The notes beneath the pieces are model-generated. The model worked only from the letters and a program-made list of their open reading frames with translations, made no database searches and was not told the DNA's origin. Of a DNA stretch of 64,000 nt, positions 25,090-33,702 are shown piece after piece (position 1 is the first letter of the stretch; every line of letters begins with the position of its first letter). The position numbers and the translations under genes were made by a program. The DNA is taken from the NCBI RefSeq assembly GCF_021272345.1, contig NZ_JAJSDQ010000007.1, forward strand, positions 45,923 through 109,922, read 5' to 3'. This DNA comes from Ornithinimicrobium sediminis. Its GTDB lineage: Bacteria; Actinomycetota; Actinomycetes; Actinomycetales; Dermatophilaceae.

Positions 25090-26148
25090 TCAGTGCGTCG
25101 CGGCGACCCAGGCGTCGACCAGCAGTCGGGCCCGGCCCTCGTCGACCGCCGCCGCCGCGCGCTGCATACCGGCAGCGACCCGCGCGTGCAGCTCCTCCGA
25201 GCTCGTCGGGGCAGCAGCTCCGCTCTCCCCGTCGGCGACCACGGCCAGCGCCAGGCCGCTGTTGAGCAGCACCGCGTCGCGCACCGGGCCGCGTGCCCCC
25301 GCGAAGACGTCACGAGCCACCTGGGCGTTGAACTCGGCGTCCTCCCCCTGCAGGGCCGAGACCGGGTGCGGCCCGACACCCAGCGCGACGGGGTCCAGGC
25401 TCAGCTCGGTGACCTCGCCACCGGCCACCCACCACACGTGCGAGCTGGTGGCCGGGGTCAGCTCGTCGAGGCCGTCGTCCCCACGGAAGACCGCCGCCCG
25501 GCGGCCCCGGGCCGCGAGCACCCCGGCCATGAGCGGCGCCATGCGCCGGTCGCTGACGCCGATGGCGCTGTAGGTCGGCTGTGCCGGGTTGGTGAGCGGT
25601 CCCAGCAGGTTGAACGCCGTGGGGATGCCCAGCTCGCGGCGCACCGGCGCCGCATGCCGCATCGAGGGGTGGAAGGTCTGGGCGAAGCAGAAGGTGATGC
25701 CGCACTCCCCCACGACCTCGGCCACCCGCTGCGGGGTGAGGTCCAGCCGCACGCCGATGGCCTCGAGCACGTCGGCGGCGCCCGAGCGCGACGAGGCGGC
25801 ACGGTTGCCGTGCTTGACGACCGGCACCCCCGCTGCGGCCGCCACGACCGAGGACATCGTCGAGATGTTGACCGTGTGCGCGCGGTCACCCCCGGTCCCG
25901 ACGATGTCGAGGGCGGGTCCGGACACCTCGAAGCGGTGGGCGTGCTCAAGCATCATGTCGGCGAGCCCGCGCATCTCCTCGACCGTCTCGCCCTTGGCGC
26001 GCAGCGCCGTGAGGAACGCCGCCAGCCTGGCCGGTGAGGCCTCCCCGCTCATCACCTGGTCCATCACCCAGGAGGTGTCCGACGCGTGGAGGTCCTCCCC
26101 CGCCAGCAGGCGGGTCAGGACCTCGGGCCAGGTCGTGGTGGCGGTCAC
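25090..26148 (-). CDS. trpD: Anthranilate phosphoribosyltransferase
   Basis: Second step of tryptophan synthesis: anthranilate plus PRPP. The 352 residues include DIVGTGGDRAHTVNIST (PRPP/Mg), KHGNRAASSRSGAADVLE and FNLLGPLTNPA. The GTG at 26148 overlaps the stop of the receiver-domain gene (GTGA), so expression is coupled. No other trp genes are in the window. A trpS gene lies 14 kb away, without visible common control. Confidence 0.93.
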   Translation of the reverse strand: MTATTTWPEVLTRLLAGEDLHASDTSWVMDQVMSGEASPARLAAFLTALRAKGETVEEMRGLADMMLEHAHRFEVSGPALDIVGTGGDRAHTVNISTMSSVVAAAAGVPVVKHGNRAASSRSGAADVLEAIGVRLDLTPQRVAEVVGECGITFCFAQTFHPSMRHAAPVRRELGIPTAFNLLGPLTNPAQPTYSAIGVSDRRMAPLMAGVLAARGRRAAVFRGDDGLDELTPATSSHVWWVAGGEVTELSLDPVALGVGPHPVSALQGEDAEFNAQVARDVFAGARGPVRDAVLLNSGLALAVVADGESGAAAPTSSEELHARVAAGMQRAAAAVDEGRARLLVDAWVAATH

Positions 26149-26558
26149 CGTGCGAGGCGGACGACCGCAGCGGCCAGCGCCGCCGGGTCGAGCGGGTGCG
26201 GCACGACGCCGTCGGCCTGCGACCACGCTGCGAGCCACCCGTCGTTGGGGCGTCCGGTCAGCACGAGGACCGGCGGGCAGTCGAAGCGCTCGTTCTTGAG
26301 CTGGCGGCACAGCCCGAGGCCGCCGTACGGCTGGGCCTCGCCGTCCAGGATGAGCAGGTCGAAGGCCGCCTCCTCCAGGGCCAGCTCGACACCGGGAGCC
26401 GTAGCGCACTCGTGCCAGCGGTCGACCAGCACGTCCGGGGACGGCGAGGAGCCCACACCCAGACGCACCGCGTCACGGGTGGACCTGTCGTCGCTGAACA
26501 GCAGGACGCTGATGCGGCGCAGACCGGCGGTCTGCTCGGTCGTGGTCGAGACGGTCAT
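26145..26558 (-). CDS. Response-regulator receiver-like protein coupled to trpD
   Basis: A 137-residue stand-alone receiver domain. It keeps the acidic pair (VLLFSDDRST) and the phospho-acceptor Asp (LLILDGEAQPYGG), but the conserved switch Lys of the K-P motif reads His-Pro (VVPHPLDP). No output domain follows. It could be an atypical or pseudo-receiver. GTGA overlap with trpD suggests cotranslation, which is unusual for a biosynthetic enzyme. Confidence 0.76.
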   Translation of the reverse strand: MTVSTTTEQTAGLRRISVLLFSDDRSTRDAVRLGVGSSPSPDVLVDRWHECATAPGVELALEEAAFDLLILDGEAQPYGGLGLCRQLKNERFDCPPVLVLTGRPNDGWLAAWSQADGVVPHPLDPAALAAAVVRLAR

Positions 26559-26688
26559 GAGTCGATGCTACCCACCGCGGGGCGCCCCAGGCCGCATCAC
26601 CCGGCCGCGCCCGGTGCAGGACCATCGGTGCTGCTGGGAGACCTGGCGCCGTCGGAGGGTCGGGTGCCCCTCGTTCAGGGGCGTGGGT

Positions 26689-26694
26689 CATAAT
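26689..26694 (+). promoter_or_regulatory. -10 element, leaderless ctaE transcript
   Basis: CATAAT is followed by 7 bases and GTG 26702. It overlaps the ATG at 26693, which argues against that upstream codon as the start. Confidence 0.55.
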
Positions 26695-26701
26695 GTGGAA
26701 C

Positions 26702-27361
26702 GTGGCGACGACTTCAGCAGTGACAGCAGGCTCCCCATCGTCGGGAGCCGTCGTGGCCCAAGGGCCGGCGACCCGACCCGACATGGTGGCCGTGGGCACG
26801 ATCGTGTGGCTTTCGAGCGAGATCATGTTCTTCGCCGGCCTGTTCGCGATGTACTTCACGATCCGCTCCGTGGCTCCGGACCTATGGGCCGAGCAGACCC
26901 AGCTGCTGGACGTGCCGTTCGCGCTGGTCAACACCACGATCCTGGTGATCTCGTCCGTCTGGTGCCAGCTGGGTGTGTTCAAGGCCGAGCAGGGGGTCCC
27001 CAGCCGCACCGGCGGCCTGCTGGAGCTGGGCAAGTGGGGCATGCGCGAGTGGTACGTCCTGACCTTCATCTTCGGCTCGGTCTTCATCGCCGGCCAGGTC
27101 TACGAGTACGCACACCTCGTGCAGGAGGGCGTCACGCTCTCGTCCAGCCCCTACGGATCGGTCTTCTACATGACCACCGGCTTCCACGGGCTGCACGTCC
27201 TGGGCGGTCTGATCGCCTTCCTCCTCATCATCGGCCGCAGCTTCACGGCCAAGCGCTACACCCACGCCCAGGCCACCGGTGCCGTCGTCACGTCCTACTA
27301 CTGGCACTTCGTCGACGTGGTCTGGATCGCCCTGTTCCTGACGATCTACGTGCTGCGGTGA
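26702..27361 (+). CDS. ctaE: Cytochrome c oxidase subunit III
   Basis: A 219-residue membrane protein with five main spans. Family motifs include [22 protein letters not shown]-like [24 protein letters not shown] and [11 protein letters not shown]. Subunit III stabilises the catalytic core of aa3 oxidase. I chose GTG 26702 on promoter position; ATG 26693 would add three residues. The qcrCAB genes follow 61 bases on, an order typical of actinobacteria. Confidence 0.94.
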   Translation: MATTSAVTAGSPSSGAVVAQGPATRPDMVAVGTIVWLSSEIMFFAGLFAMYFTIRSVAPDLWAEQTQLLDVPFALVNTTILVISSVWCQLGVFKAEQGVPSRTGGLLELGKWGMREWYVLTFIFGSVFIAGQVYEYAHLVQEGVTLSSSPYGSVFYMTTGFHGLHVLGGLIAFLLIIGRSFTAKRYTHAQATGAVVTSYYWHFVDVVWIALFLTIYVLR

Positions 27362-27422
27362 CGCCGGTGCGCGCCAAGACCACGTGCCTTGACCTGTACA
27401 TCCACGACGTGAGGACCGCCGA

Positions 27423-28226
27423 GTGAAGACGCTGGCCGCCCGACGACGCAGCCCCATCGCGCTGCTGGTCCTGCTCCTGCTGGGGCTGACCATGACCGGC
27501 ACGGCCTACGCCGTGTTCCAGCCCAAGGCCGCTCCCGGCACCTCGGCGACCACGGTGTCCGCCGAGGACATCGAGGAGGGACGTCAGCTCTTCCTGGCCA
27601 ACTGCGCCAGCTGTCACGGCACCAACGCCGAGGGCAACGCCCCGGCCGGCCCCTCCCTGGTGGGTGTGGGCGCCGCCGCCGTGGACTTCCAGGTGGGCAC
27701 CGGCCGTATGCCGCTCGCGGCCCCCGGCGTCCAGGCGCCGGCCAACCGTGACCAGGTGAACTTCACGTCCGAGGAGATCACCCAGATGGCGGCCTACGTG
27801 GACAGCCTGGGCCCCGGCCCGGCCGTCCCCGACGCCCAGTGGCTCGACCTCGAGGGCGCCGACATCGCCAACGGCGGCAAGCTCTTCCGCACCAACTGCG
27901 CCATGTGCCACAACTCCGCGGGCACGGGCGGTGCACTGACCCGCGGCAAGTACGCCCCGACGCTCATGGGCGTTGAGCCGGTCCACATCTACGAGGCCAT
28001 GCTGACCGGCCCGCAGTCCATGCCGGTCTTCAACGACGACAACCTCACTCCCCAGGAGAAGGAGGACGTCATCGCGTTCATCGTCGACATGGACCAGGGC
28101 GGCACGGCCTACGGCGGTCACCAGATGGGATCCATCGGTCCTGCCGGCGACACCTTGTTCATCTGGACCATCGGCATCGGCCTGCTGATCGCGGCTGCGG
28201 TCTGGCTCGGCAGGAAGGCGGCCTGA
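27423..28226 (+). CDS. qcrC: Diheme cytochrome c subunit of the bc1 complex
   Basis: A 267-residue membrane-anchored cytochrome cc. Two heme c sites are CASCHG (about residue 61) and CAMCHN (about 160), with an N-terminal anchor (ALLVLLLLGLTMTGTAYAVF) and a C-terminal span (FIWTIGIGLLIAAAVWLG). In actinobacteria QcrC hands electrons straight to oxidase CuA, because no soluble cytochrome c exists. GTG start; qcrA begins one base after its stop. Confidence 0.95.
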   Translation: MKTLAARRRSPIALLVLLLLGLTMTGTAYAVFQPKAAPGTSATTVSAEDIEEGRQLFLANCASCHGTNAEGNAPAGPSLVGVGAAAVDFQVGTGRMPLAAPGVQAPANRDQVNFTSEEITQMAAYVDSLGPGPAVPDAQWLDLEGADIANGGKLFRTNCAMCHNSAGTGGALTRGKYAPTLMGVEPVHIYEAMLTGPQSMPVFNDDNLTPQEKEDVIAFIVDMDQGGTAYGGHQMGSIGPAGDTLFIWTIGIGLLIAAAVWLGRKAA

Positions 28227-28227
28227 C

Positions 28228-29322
28228 ATGGCGGACAGCTCGGACTACAAGACCGACGACACCCCGGTGCGCCAGGGCGCCGACGCCGCGCCGCCCGCCA
28301 GGACCGACGGGCTCCCCGAGCGCTTCGAGAACCCCGGCCTGCCTCCGCACGTGCCACGCCGGGCCGACGTCGACGAGGCCGCGGCCAAGCGGGCCGAACG
28401 CCAGGTCGTCGCCATGTTCGCGCTCTCCGCGCTGGGCACCCTGGGCTTCATCGTGGCCTACTTCGTCGTCCCTGCGGACGCCCGCGGCACCGTCGTCGGC
28501 ATCGGGGAGATGAACCTCTACCACCTGGCCCTCGGGCTGACGCTGGCGGTCTCGCTCAGCGGCATCGGCTTCGGCGCCGTGCACTGGGCCAAGACGCTCA
28601 TGCCCGACAACGAGGTCATCGAGGAGCGCCACCCCCAGGCGTCCTCCGACGAGGACCGCGAGGGCGCGGCCGCCATCCTGCGCTCCGGGTGGGAGGGCTC
28701 CCAGCTGGGCCGCCGCCCGCTGATCCTGCAGAGCGCCGCGGGCGCCCTGGGGCTGTTCGCCGTCCCGCTCGTCCTCCAGGTCGCCGGCAGCCTCGGCCCG
28801 CTGCCCGGCAGAGAGCTGTACGACACCAACTGGCGCCGGGGGCTGCGCCTCATGATCGACCCGAGTGGCACGCCGATCCGCGCTGCGGACGTGACGCTGG
28901 GCTCGGTGTTCCACGTCATGCCGGAGGGCTGGGTCGGCGAGGAGGCCGAGGAGGAGCTCTCGGCAGCCGCCATCCTGGAGGCCAAGGCCGAGGACCAGGT
29001 CATCCTGGTGCGGCTGGACCCGGCGCTGATCCAGAGCGAGAAGCAGCGCTCCTGGGGCGTCGACGGGATCGTGGCCTACTCCAAGGTCTGCACGCACGTG
29101 GGGTGCCCCGTGGCGCTCTACGAGCAGCAGACGCACCACCTGCTGTGCCCCTGCCACCAGTCCACCTTCGACATGACGCGGGACTGCGAGGTCATCTTCG
29201 GCCCCGCACGGCGGGCCCTGCCCCAGCTGCCGATCACGGTCGACGACGAGGGCTACCTGATCGCGGACGACAGCTTCCAGGAGCCTGTCGGTCCGAGCTT
29301 CTGGGAGAGAGAGCGTGGATGA
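28228..29322 (+). CDS. qcrA: Rieske iron-sulfur subunit of the bc1 complex
   Basis: A 364-residue protein with three N-terminal membrane spans, as in other actinobacterial QcrA. The [2Fe-2S] ligands are CTHVGC and CPCHQSTFD near the C-terminus. It takes electrons from menaquinol and passes them to QcrC. It overlaps qcrB by 8 bases, which indicates coupled translation. Confidence 0.95.
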   Translation: MADSSDYKTDDTPVRQGADAAPPARTDGLPERFENPGLPPHVPRRADVDEAAAKRAERQVVAMFALSALGTLGFIVAYFVVPADARGTVVGIGEMNLYHLALGLTLAVSLSGIGFGAVHWAKTLMPDNEVIEERHPQASSDEDREGAAAILRSGWEGSQLGRRPLILQSAAGALGLFAVPLVLQVAGSLGPLPGRELYDTNWRRGLRLMIDPSGTPIRAADVTLGSVFHVMPEGWVGEEAEEELSAAAILEAKAEDQVILVRLDPALIQSEKQRSWGVDGIVAYSKVCTHVGCPVALYEQQTHHLLCPCHQSTFDMTRDCEVIFGPARRALPQLPITVDDEGYLIADDSFQEPVGPSFWERERG

Positions 29323-31108
29323 GATGACGACCAGCCGAGTGCCCCAGGGCGCCGACGACCTCCGTTCGGACGGAGCGACCACCACGACGGCGGACCAGTC
29401 CGCCGCCACAGGTGCGGACAGGCCGGCCCTCCCCCCGCCCATCGTGTGGTCCGACGAGCGTGTCGGCACCGCCAAGGGCATGCGCTTCCTGCTCAAGAAG
29501 GTGTTCCCGGACCACTGGTCGTTCCTCCTGGGTGAGGTGGCCATGTACTCCATGGTCATCTGCCTCATCACCGGCACGTTCCTGACCTTCTGGTTCATCC
29601 CGAGCATGGGCCACGTCACGTATGACGGGTCGTACGTCCCCCTGAAGGGCGTCGGGATGAGCGAGGCCTACGCCTCCACGCTGGACATCTCCTTCGACAT
29701 CAAGGGTGGTCTGCTGATCCGGCAGCTGCACCACTGGGCCGCCCTGCTCTTCATCGTCGGCATCGCTTTGCACGTGGCCCGCGTCTTCTTCACCGGCGCC
29801 TTCCGCAAGCCCCGTGAGATCAACTGGGTCATCGGGTCGGTGCTGAGCCTGCTGGCCATCATCGAGGGCTTCGCCGGCTACTCCCTCCCGGACGACCTGC
29901 TCTCCGGCACCGGCATCCGTGCCATGGCCGGGTTCATGCAGTCCGCACCGGTCATCGGCAGCTACATGACGTTCTTCGTCTTCGGTGGCCCCTTCCCCGG
30001 CGAGATGATCATCCCCCGGCTCTACATCGCGCACGTGCTGCTCATCCCTGCGCTTCTCGTGGGGTTGTTCACCGCCCACATCGTGCTGGTCGCGGTGCAC
30101 AAGCACACGCAGTACCCCGGGCCGGGCCGGACCAACAACAACGTCGTGGGCTTCCCGCTCATGCCGGTCTACATGGCCAAGGCCGGTGGCTTCTTCTTCA
30201 TCGTCTTCGGCATCACCGCGCTGATCTCGGCACTGGTGACCATCAACCCCGTCTGGGTCTACGGTCCCTACGACCCGACCCAGGTGACGGCCGGCTCCCA
30301 GCCCGACTTCTACATGTGGTTCTCGGACGGTGCGCTGCGGCTGCTGCCGGGCTGGCTGGAGTTCACGCTGTTCGGCTTCACGTTCGGCATGAACATCTTC
30401 CTCGGCTCGCTGCTCCTGCTGCCGCTGGTCTGGATCCTCCTGAGCCTCTATCCCTTCCTGGAGGCCTGGGTCACCGGAGACAAGCGCGAGCACCACATCC
30501 TGGACCGTCCCCGCAACGCCCCGGTCCGCACGGCCATCGGCGCCGCGGCGATCTCGATGTACCTCGTGCTGGCGCTGGCCACGGTCAACGACATCCTGGC
30601 CATCAAGCTGGGGCTGTCGATCAACGACATCACCGTCACGTTCCGGGCGGCGTTCTTCCTGCTGCCGGTCATCGTGTTCTACATCGTCAAGCGACTGTGC
30701 ATCTCGCTGCAGCGGGCCGACCGCGACCGGGTGCTGCACGGCACCGAGACGGGCCGCATCGTGCGCACCCCCGAGGGTGAGTTCTACGAGGTGCACGAGC
30801 CGCTGGACCCGTACACCCGCTGGACCCTCGTGCAGCACGACCCGATGCTGCCCCTGTCGCAGAGGGAGCAGGACGAGGTCGACGAGCACGGTGTGCGTCG
30901 GCCCCGGCCGGTCACGCACGGTCTGCGTCGCGCCCTGTCGGACTTCTACTTCCGCGACCAGGTGCAGCCGGTCACACCGGCCGAGCTGGCTGCGGCGCAG
31001 TCGCACGGCGAGCACGACGCCCTCGAGTCCGCGCCCACACCTCAGCTCGGCGAGCCGGTCTCGGCCGTCCCCGGTGAGCGAGCGGCGCTGCGCAACCGCG
31101 AGGACTGA
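29315..31108 (+). CDS. qcrB: Cytochrome b subunit of the bc1 complex
   Basis: A 597-residue menaquinol-oxidising subunit. Heme-b histidines lie in RQLHHWAALLFIVGIALHVARVF and in HVLLIPALLVGLFTAHIVLVAVHKH, and the Qo motif is PDFY (SQPDFYMWF). A long hydrophilic C-terminal extension is typical of actinobacteria. GTG 29315 overlaps qcrA; ATG 29324 is an in-frame alternative. Confidence 0.95.
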   Translation: MDEMTTSRVPQGADDLRSDGATTTTADQSAATGADRPALPPPIVWSDERVGTAKGMRFLLKKVFPDHWSFLLGEVAMYSMVICLITGTFLTFWFIPSMGHVTYDGSYVPLKGVGMSEAYASTLDISFDIKGGLLIRQLHHWAALLFIVGIALHVARVFFTGAFRKPREINWVIGSVLSLLAIIEGFAGYSLPDDLLSGTGIRAMAGFMQSAPVIGSYMTFFVFGGPFPGEMIIPRLYIAHVLLIPALLVGLFTAHIVLVAVHKHTQYPGPGRTNNNVVGFPLMPVYMAKAGGFFFIVFGITALISALVTINPVWVYGPYDPTQVTAGSQPDFYMWFSDGALRLLPGWLEFTLFGFTFGMNIFLGSLLLLPLVWILLSLYPFLEAWVTGDKREHHILDRPRNAPVRTAIGAAAISMYLVLALATVNDILAIKLGLSINDITVTFRAAFFLLPVIVFYIVKRLCISLQRADRDRVLHGTETGRIVRTPEGEFYEVHEPLDPYTRWTLVQHDPMLPLSQREQDEVDEHGVRRPRPVTHGLRRALSDFYFRDQVQPVTPAELAAAQSHGEHDALESAPTPQLGEPVSAVPGERAALRNRED

Positions 31109-31207
31109 ACCCGTCCTTCACAGGAGGTGCTGCCCCGTCCCGGTCCGCCGGGGCGGGGCAGCGTCGTCTGACCTGCACTCCCCGGCGAACGAAAGGGCTG
31201 ACCCGCG

Positions 31208-31570
31208 ATGAGTGAGGACCTCGGCCTGCTGACCCCCGAGGAGTTCGAGGACGCCATCGCCGACGCCCTCGACATGGTGCCGCCGGCCCTGATGGACAAG
31301 CTCGACAACGTCGTCTTCCTCGTCGAGGACGAACCCCCGCCGGAGGACCCCGAGCTGCTCGGGGTCTACGACGGCGTGCCACTCACCGAGCGGGCCGAGG
31401 CGTGGGGCGGTGCGCTGCCCGACCGGATCACGGTCTTCCGCGGTCCGCTCACCCGCATGTGCGAGGACCGTGAGGAGCTCCTCGACGAGATCGCCATCAC
31501 CGTGGTGCACGAGATCGCTCATCACTTCGGCATCGAGGAGGACCGTCTCCACGAGCTCGGCTGGGGCTGA
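31208..31570 (+). CDS. Small zincin-like metallopeptidase (PF06262 type)
   Basis: A 120-residue cytosolic protein with the zinc motif VVHEIAHHFGIEEDRLHELGW (HExxHxxGxxxD) at the C-terminus. It matches the short metallopeptidase family found in many actinobacteria, whose substrates are not known. It follows qcrB by 99 bases. Its TGA is followed immediately by the 32-bp repeat array. Confidence 0.84.
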   Translation: MSEDLGLLTPEEFEDAIADALDMVPPALMDKLDNVVFLVEDEPPPEDPELLGVYDGVPLTERAEAWGGALPDRITVFRGPLTRMCEDREELLDEIAITVVHEIAHHFGIEEDRLHELGWG

Positions 31571-31666
31571 GTTGCTCGGGAGTTTGCACCCTTCCCCACC
31601 CCGTTGCCAGGGAGACTGCACGCTTCCCCACCCCGTTGCCCGGGAGTTCCCACCCCTCCGCGGGCG
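31571..31666 (+). repeat. 32-bp post-stop repeat array A (3 units, plus orientation)
   Basis: Units at 31571, 31603 and 31635 start exactly 32 bases apart. The first begins at the base after the metallopeptidase stop. Each starts GTTGCYMGGGAG and the first two end in TTCCCCACCCC. GGGAG can pair with the CTCCC/YTCCC half of the unit to form a small hairpin. Same family as the arrays near 33176-33280 and 44941-45179. Confidence 0.85.
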
Positions 31667-32055
31667 GTGCCGGATGGTGCACGCCCACCGAGGCCACTGG
31701 CCGGCACGGGAGCTCCTTCGTCCCCTTACCCGAGACGACCCGTCTGGGGACGCCGCGACGTGGAGCCCGCGTGCAGCGCGATGGTGCCCGCGTCGAGCTC
31801 GATCCCCAGCATGATCAGCATGCCCCGGGACCGAGTTATGGGCCTACCCTCGGTCATCACGGGCAGGAGCACGGGAACGAGCACCCCAGGACCTGTGATC
31901 GAGGGCCGTGGCCTTGGGCGAGGACCACACCATGGCGTGGCGGGTCAGGCAGCCCGCGGCGGAGCCGCCGGACAGACGTCCCCGCTGGTGTCCGTTGCCG
32001 CTCCGCGAGCACCCGAGGCATTTCCCGACCATCAACCCCGCCGGCGACCTGGAGA
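31667..32055. other. 389-base stretch without a recognised gene, between repeat array A and the IS element
   Basis: No convincing ORF. A short plus-strand open frame (ATG about 31932, into HFPTINPAGDLEKAL near 32060) has reasonable codon use but matches nothing I know, and may be a fragment of a lost gene. No RNA gene or clear promoter was seen. Confidence 0.4.
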
Positions 32056-32067
32056 AAGCGCTAACTC

Positions 32068-32073
32068 CCTAGC
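32068..32073. repeat. Left target-site duplication of the IS481-family element
   Basis: CCTAGC directly precedes the left end of the element. The same six bases follow the right end at 33176-33181. Confidence 0.88.
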
Positions 32074-33175
32074 TGTACTGACCGGGGACGTTGGTTGAGT
32101 GGGTGTGATCCGTTGATCTGATCAGTGACAGATGAGGGCCTCCTGCGGTGGAGTGGAACTTCCTAGGTATCCGCTCCGAGAACAGGAGGCCCTCATGTCC
32201 CACGCTAACGCTGCCCTGACCCCGCGGGCCCGGTTGCGCGTCGCCCAGCTCGTCGTCGACCAACACGTCCCGATCAGTGAGGTCGCGGCCAGGTTCCAGT
32301 GCTCCTGGCCGACGGTGAAGCGCTGGGCGGACCGGTACGCGGCCGGGGAGCCGATGAGCGATCGTCCCAGCCGGCCCCGGTCGATGCCGGGCAAGACCTG
32401 CCCGGCCACCACGAAGCGGATCGTGTCGCTGCGGCTGCGCAAGCGGATCACCCCGGTGCAGCTGGCCGCCGCGGTGGCGTCGCACCCTCGACCGCCCACC
32501 GGGTGCTCGTGCGATGCGGGTTGAACCGGCTCTCCCATGTGGACCGGGCCACCGGGGAACCGGTGCGCCGGTACGAGCACGAGCACCCCGGTGACCTGCT
32601 GCACGTGGACGTCAAGAAGTTCGGCAACATCCCCGACGGCGGCGGGTGGCGCTTCGTCGGCCGCGCCCAGGGCGGGAAGAACCGGGCGGCCACGCCGGGC
32701 AAGCCCAGAAGCAAGCACCACAACCCCAAGATGGGGCACGCGTTCGTGCACACCGTCATCGATGACCACTCCCGCATCGCCTACGCCGAGGTCCACAACG
32801 ACGAGACCGCGGCCACCGCGGTCGGGGTGCTGACCCGGGCGGTGGCCTGGTTCGCCGCCCGCGGCATCACCGTGAACAGGGTGCTGTCGGACAACGGCTC
32901 GCCCTACGTCTCACACCTGTGGCGTGACACCTGCGCCCAGCTGGGCATCAAGCACTCCCGGACCCGACCCCGCCGACCGCAGACCAACGGGAAGGTCGAA
33001 CGCTTCCACCGGACCATGGCCGACGGGTGGGGCTACGCCCGCTGCTACGCCTCCGAGCACGAACGCCGCCAGGCCCTGCCAGGATGGCTCCACGAGTACA
33101 ACCACCACCGACCCCACACCGCCTGCGGGAACCGCCCACCCATCACCCGCTTGACCAACCTGTCCGGTCAGTACA
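32074..33175 (+). mobile_element. IS481-family insertion sequence (1102 bp) inserted in a 32-bp repeat unit
   Basis: The ends are inverted repeats: both begin TGTACTGACCGG, then match imperfectly for about 20 more bases. A 6-bp duplication (CCTAGC) flanks it. Removing the element and one copy restores a repeat unit of array B, so insertion came after the array formed. It carries one DDE transposase, broken by a frameshift. Confidence 0.92.
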
Positions 33176-33180
33176 CCTAG
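32195..33180 (+). pseudogene. IS481 transposase, broken by a one-base deletion
   Basis: The N-terminal half (ATG 32195, AACAGGAGG ribosome site) has a helix-turn-helix (PISEVAARFQCSWPTVKRWADRY). Near 32475 the frame shifts: the first frame ends at 32524, while the rest of the protein continues in the next frame from VAPSTAHRVLVR. One missing base in a GTGG run explains this. The catalytic triad survives in the second frame: LLHVDVKKFG, VLSDNGSPY and NGKVERFHRT. IS481 transposases are normally single ORFs, so this is a disabled copy. The TAG stop (33178-33180) lies in the target duplication outside the IS. Confidence 0.88.
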
Positions 33181-33181
33181 C
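33176..33181. repeat. Right target-site duplication of the IS481-family element
   Basis: CCTAGC, identical to 32068-32073. It supplies the transposase stop codon. Confidence 0.88.
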
Positions 33182-33280
33182 AACGCGCTTGGGGAGGGCG
33201 CTAACTCCCTAGCAACGCGCTTGGGGAGGGTGCAAACTCCCGAGCAACGCGGGTGGGGCGGGTGCAAACCCCCTGGCAAG
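33182..33280 (-). repeat. 32-bp post-stop repeat array B (minus orientation)
   Basis: Read on the minus strand, units start at 33280, 33248, 33216 and 33184, each 32 bases. They begin CTTGCC/GTTGCT and carry GGGAG...CTCCC or GGGGG...CGCCCC. The first unit starts 2 bases after the ctaF stop. The fourth unit is split by the IS; its remainder is at about 32050-32073. Confidence 0.87.
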
Positions 33281-33282
33281 GG

Positions 33283-33684
33283 CTAGACGGCCTTCTCACC
33301 GTGGAAGTACTCGAAGGTCCAGCCCAAGGTGGCCAGCGCCGCGAACGGCGCCGCGATGATGAACAGCCACCAGCCGACGGCCACGCCCAGGAAGAGCGCC
33401 GCCGACGCCAGGCCCAGCCACAGCGGCCACCACGAGTGCGGGCTGAAGAAGCCGTAGTCACCGGCCTGCTCGGCGATCTCGCCGTCCAGCCTGTCCTCCG
33501 GGCGCTCGTCCAGCTTGCGGGCCGTGAGCCACAAGTAGAACGCGACGAACGCACACAGCCCGCCTGTGAGCGCAAGGCCGACGATGCCGACCCACTCCGT
33601 GCCACCGGTGAACCAGGCGTAGATGACCGTCATCACGGCGAAGAACGGGATGAGCAGCCCGAACAGCTTGATCTCGACGTTCAT
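33283..33684 (-). CDS. ctaF: Cytochrome c oxidase subunit IV (actinobacterial CtaF)
   Basis: A 133-residue protein with four membrane spans (starts NVEIKLFGLLIPFFAVMTVIY), the small subunit IV specific to actinobacterial aa3 oxidases. It follows ctaD by 18 bases. The sequence PHSWWPLWLGLASAALFLG is typical of the family. Confidence 0.92.
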   Translation of the reverse strand: MNVEIKLFGLLIPFFAVMTVIYAWFTGGTEWVGIVGLALTGGLCAFVAFYLWLTARKLDERPEDRLDGEIAEQAGDYGFFSPHSWWPLWLGLASAALFLGVAVGWWLFIIAAPFAALATLGWTFEYFHGEKAV

Positions 33685-33702
33685 GCGTGTGCTGCCTCTC
33701 GC

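Noticed and set aside
31571..31666. CRISPR array
   Set aside because: The 32-bp units are contiguous without unique spacers, vary between copies, and no cas genes are present.
32470..32524. Programmed frameshift in the IS transposase
   Set aside because: IS481 transposases are normally one ORF, and no slippery heptamer or downstream structure is evident; a one-base deletion explains it better.
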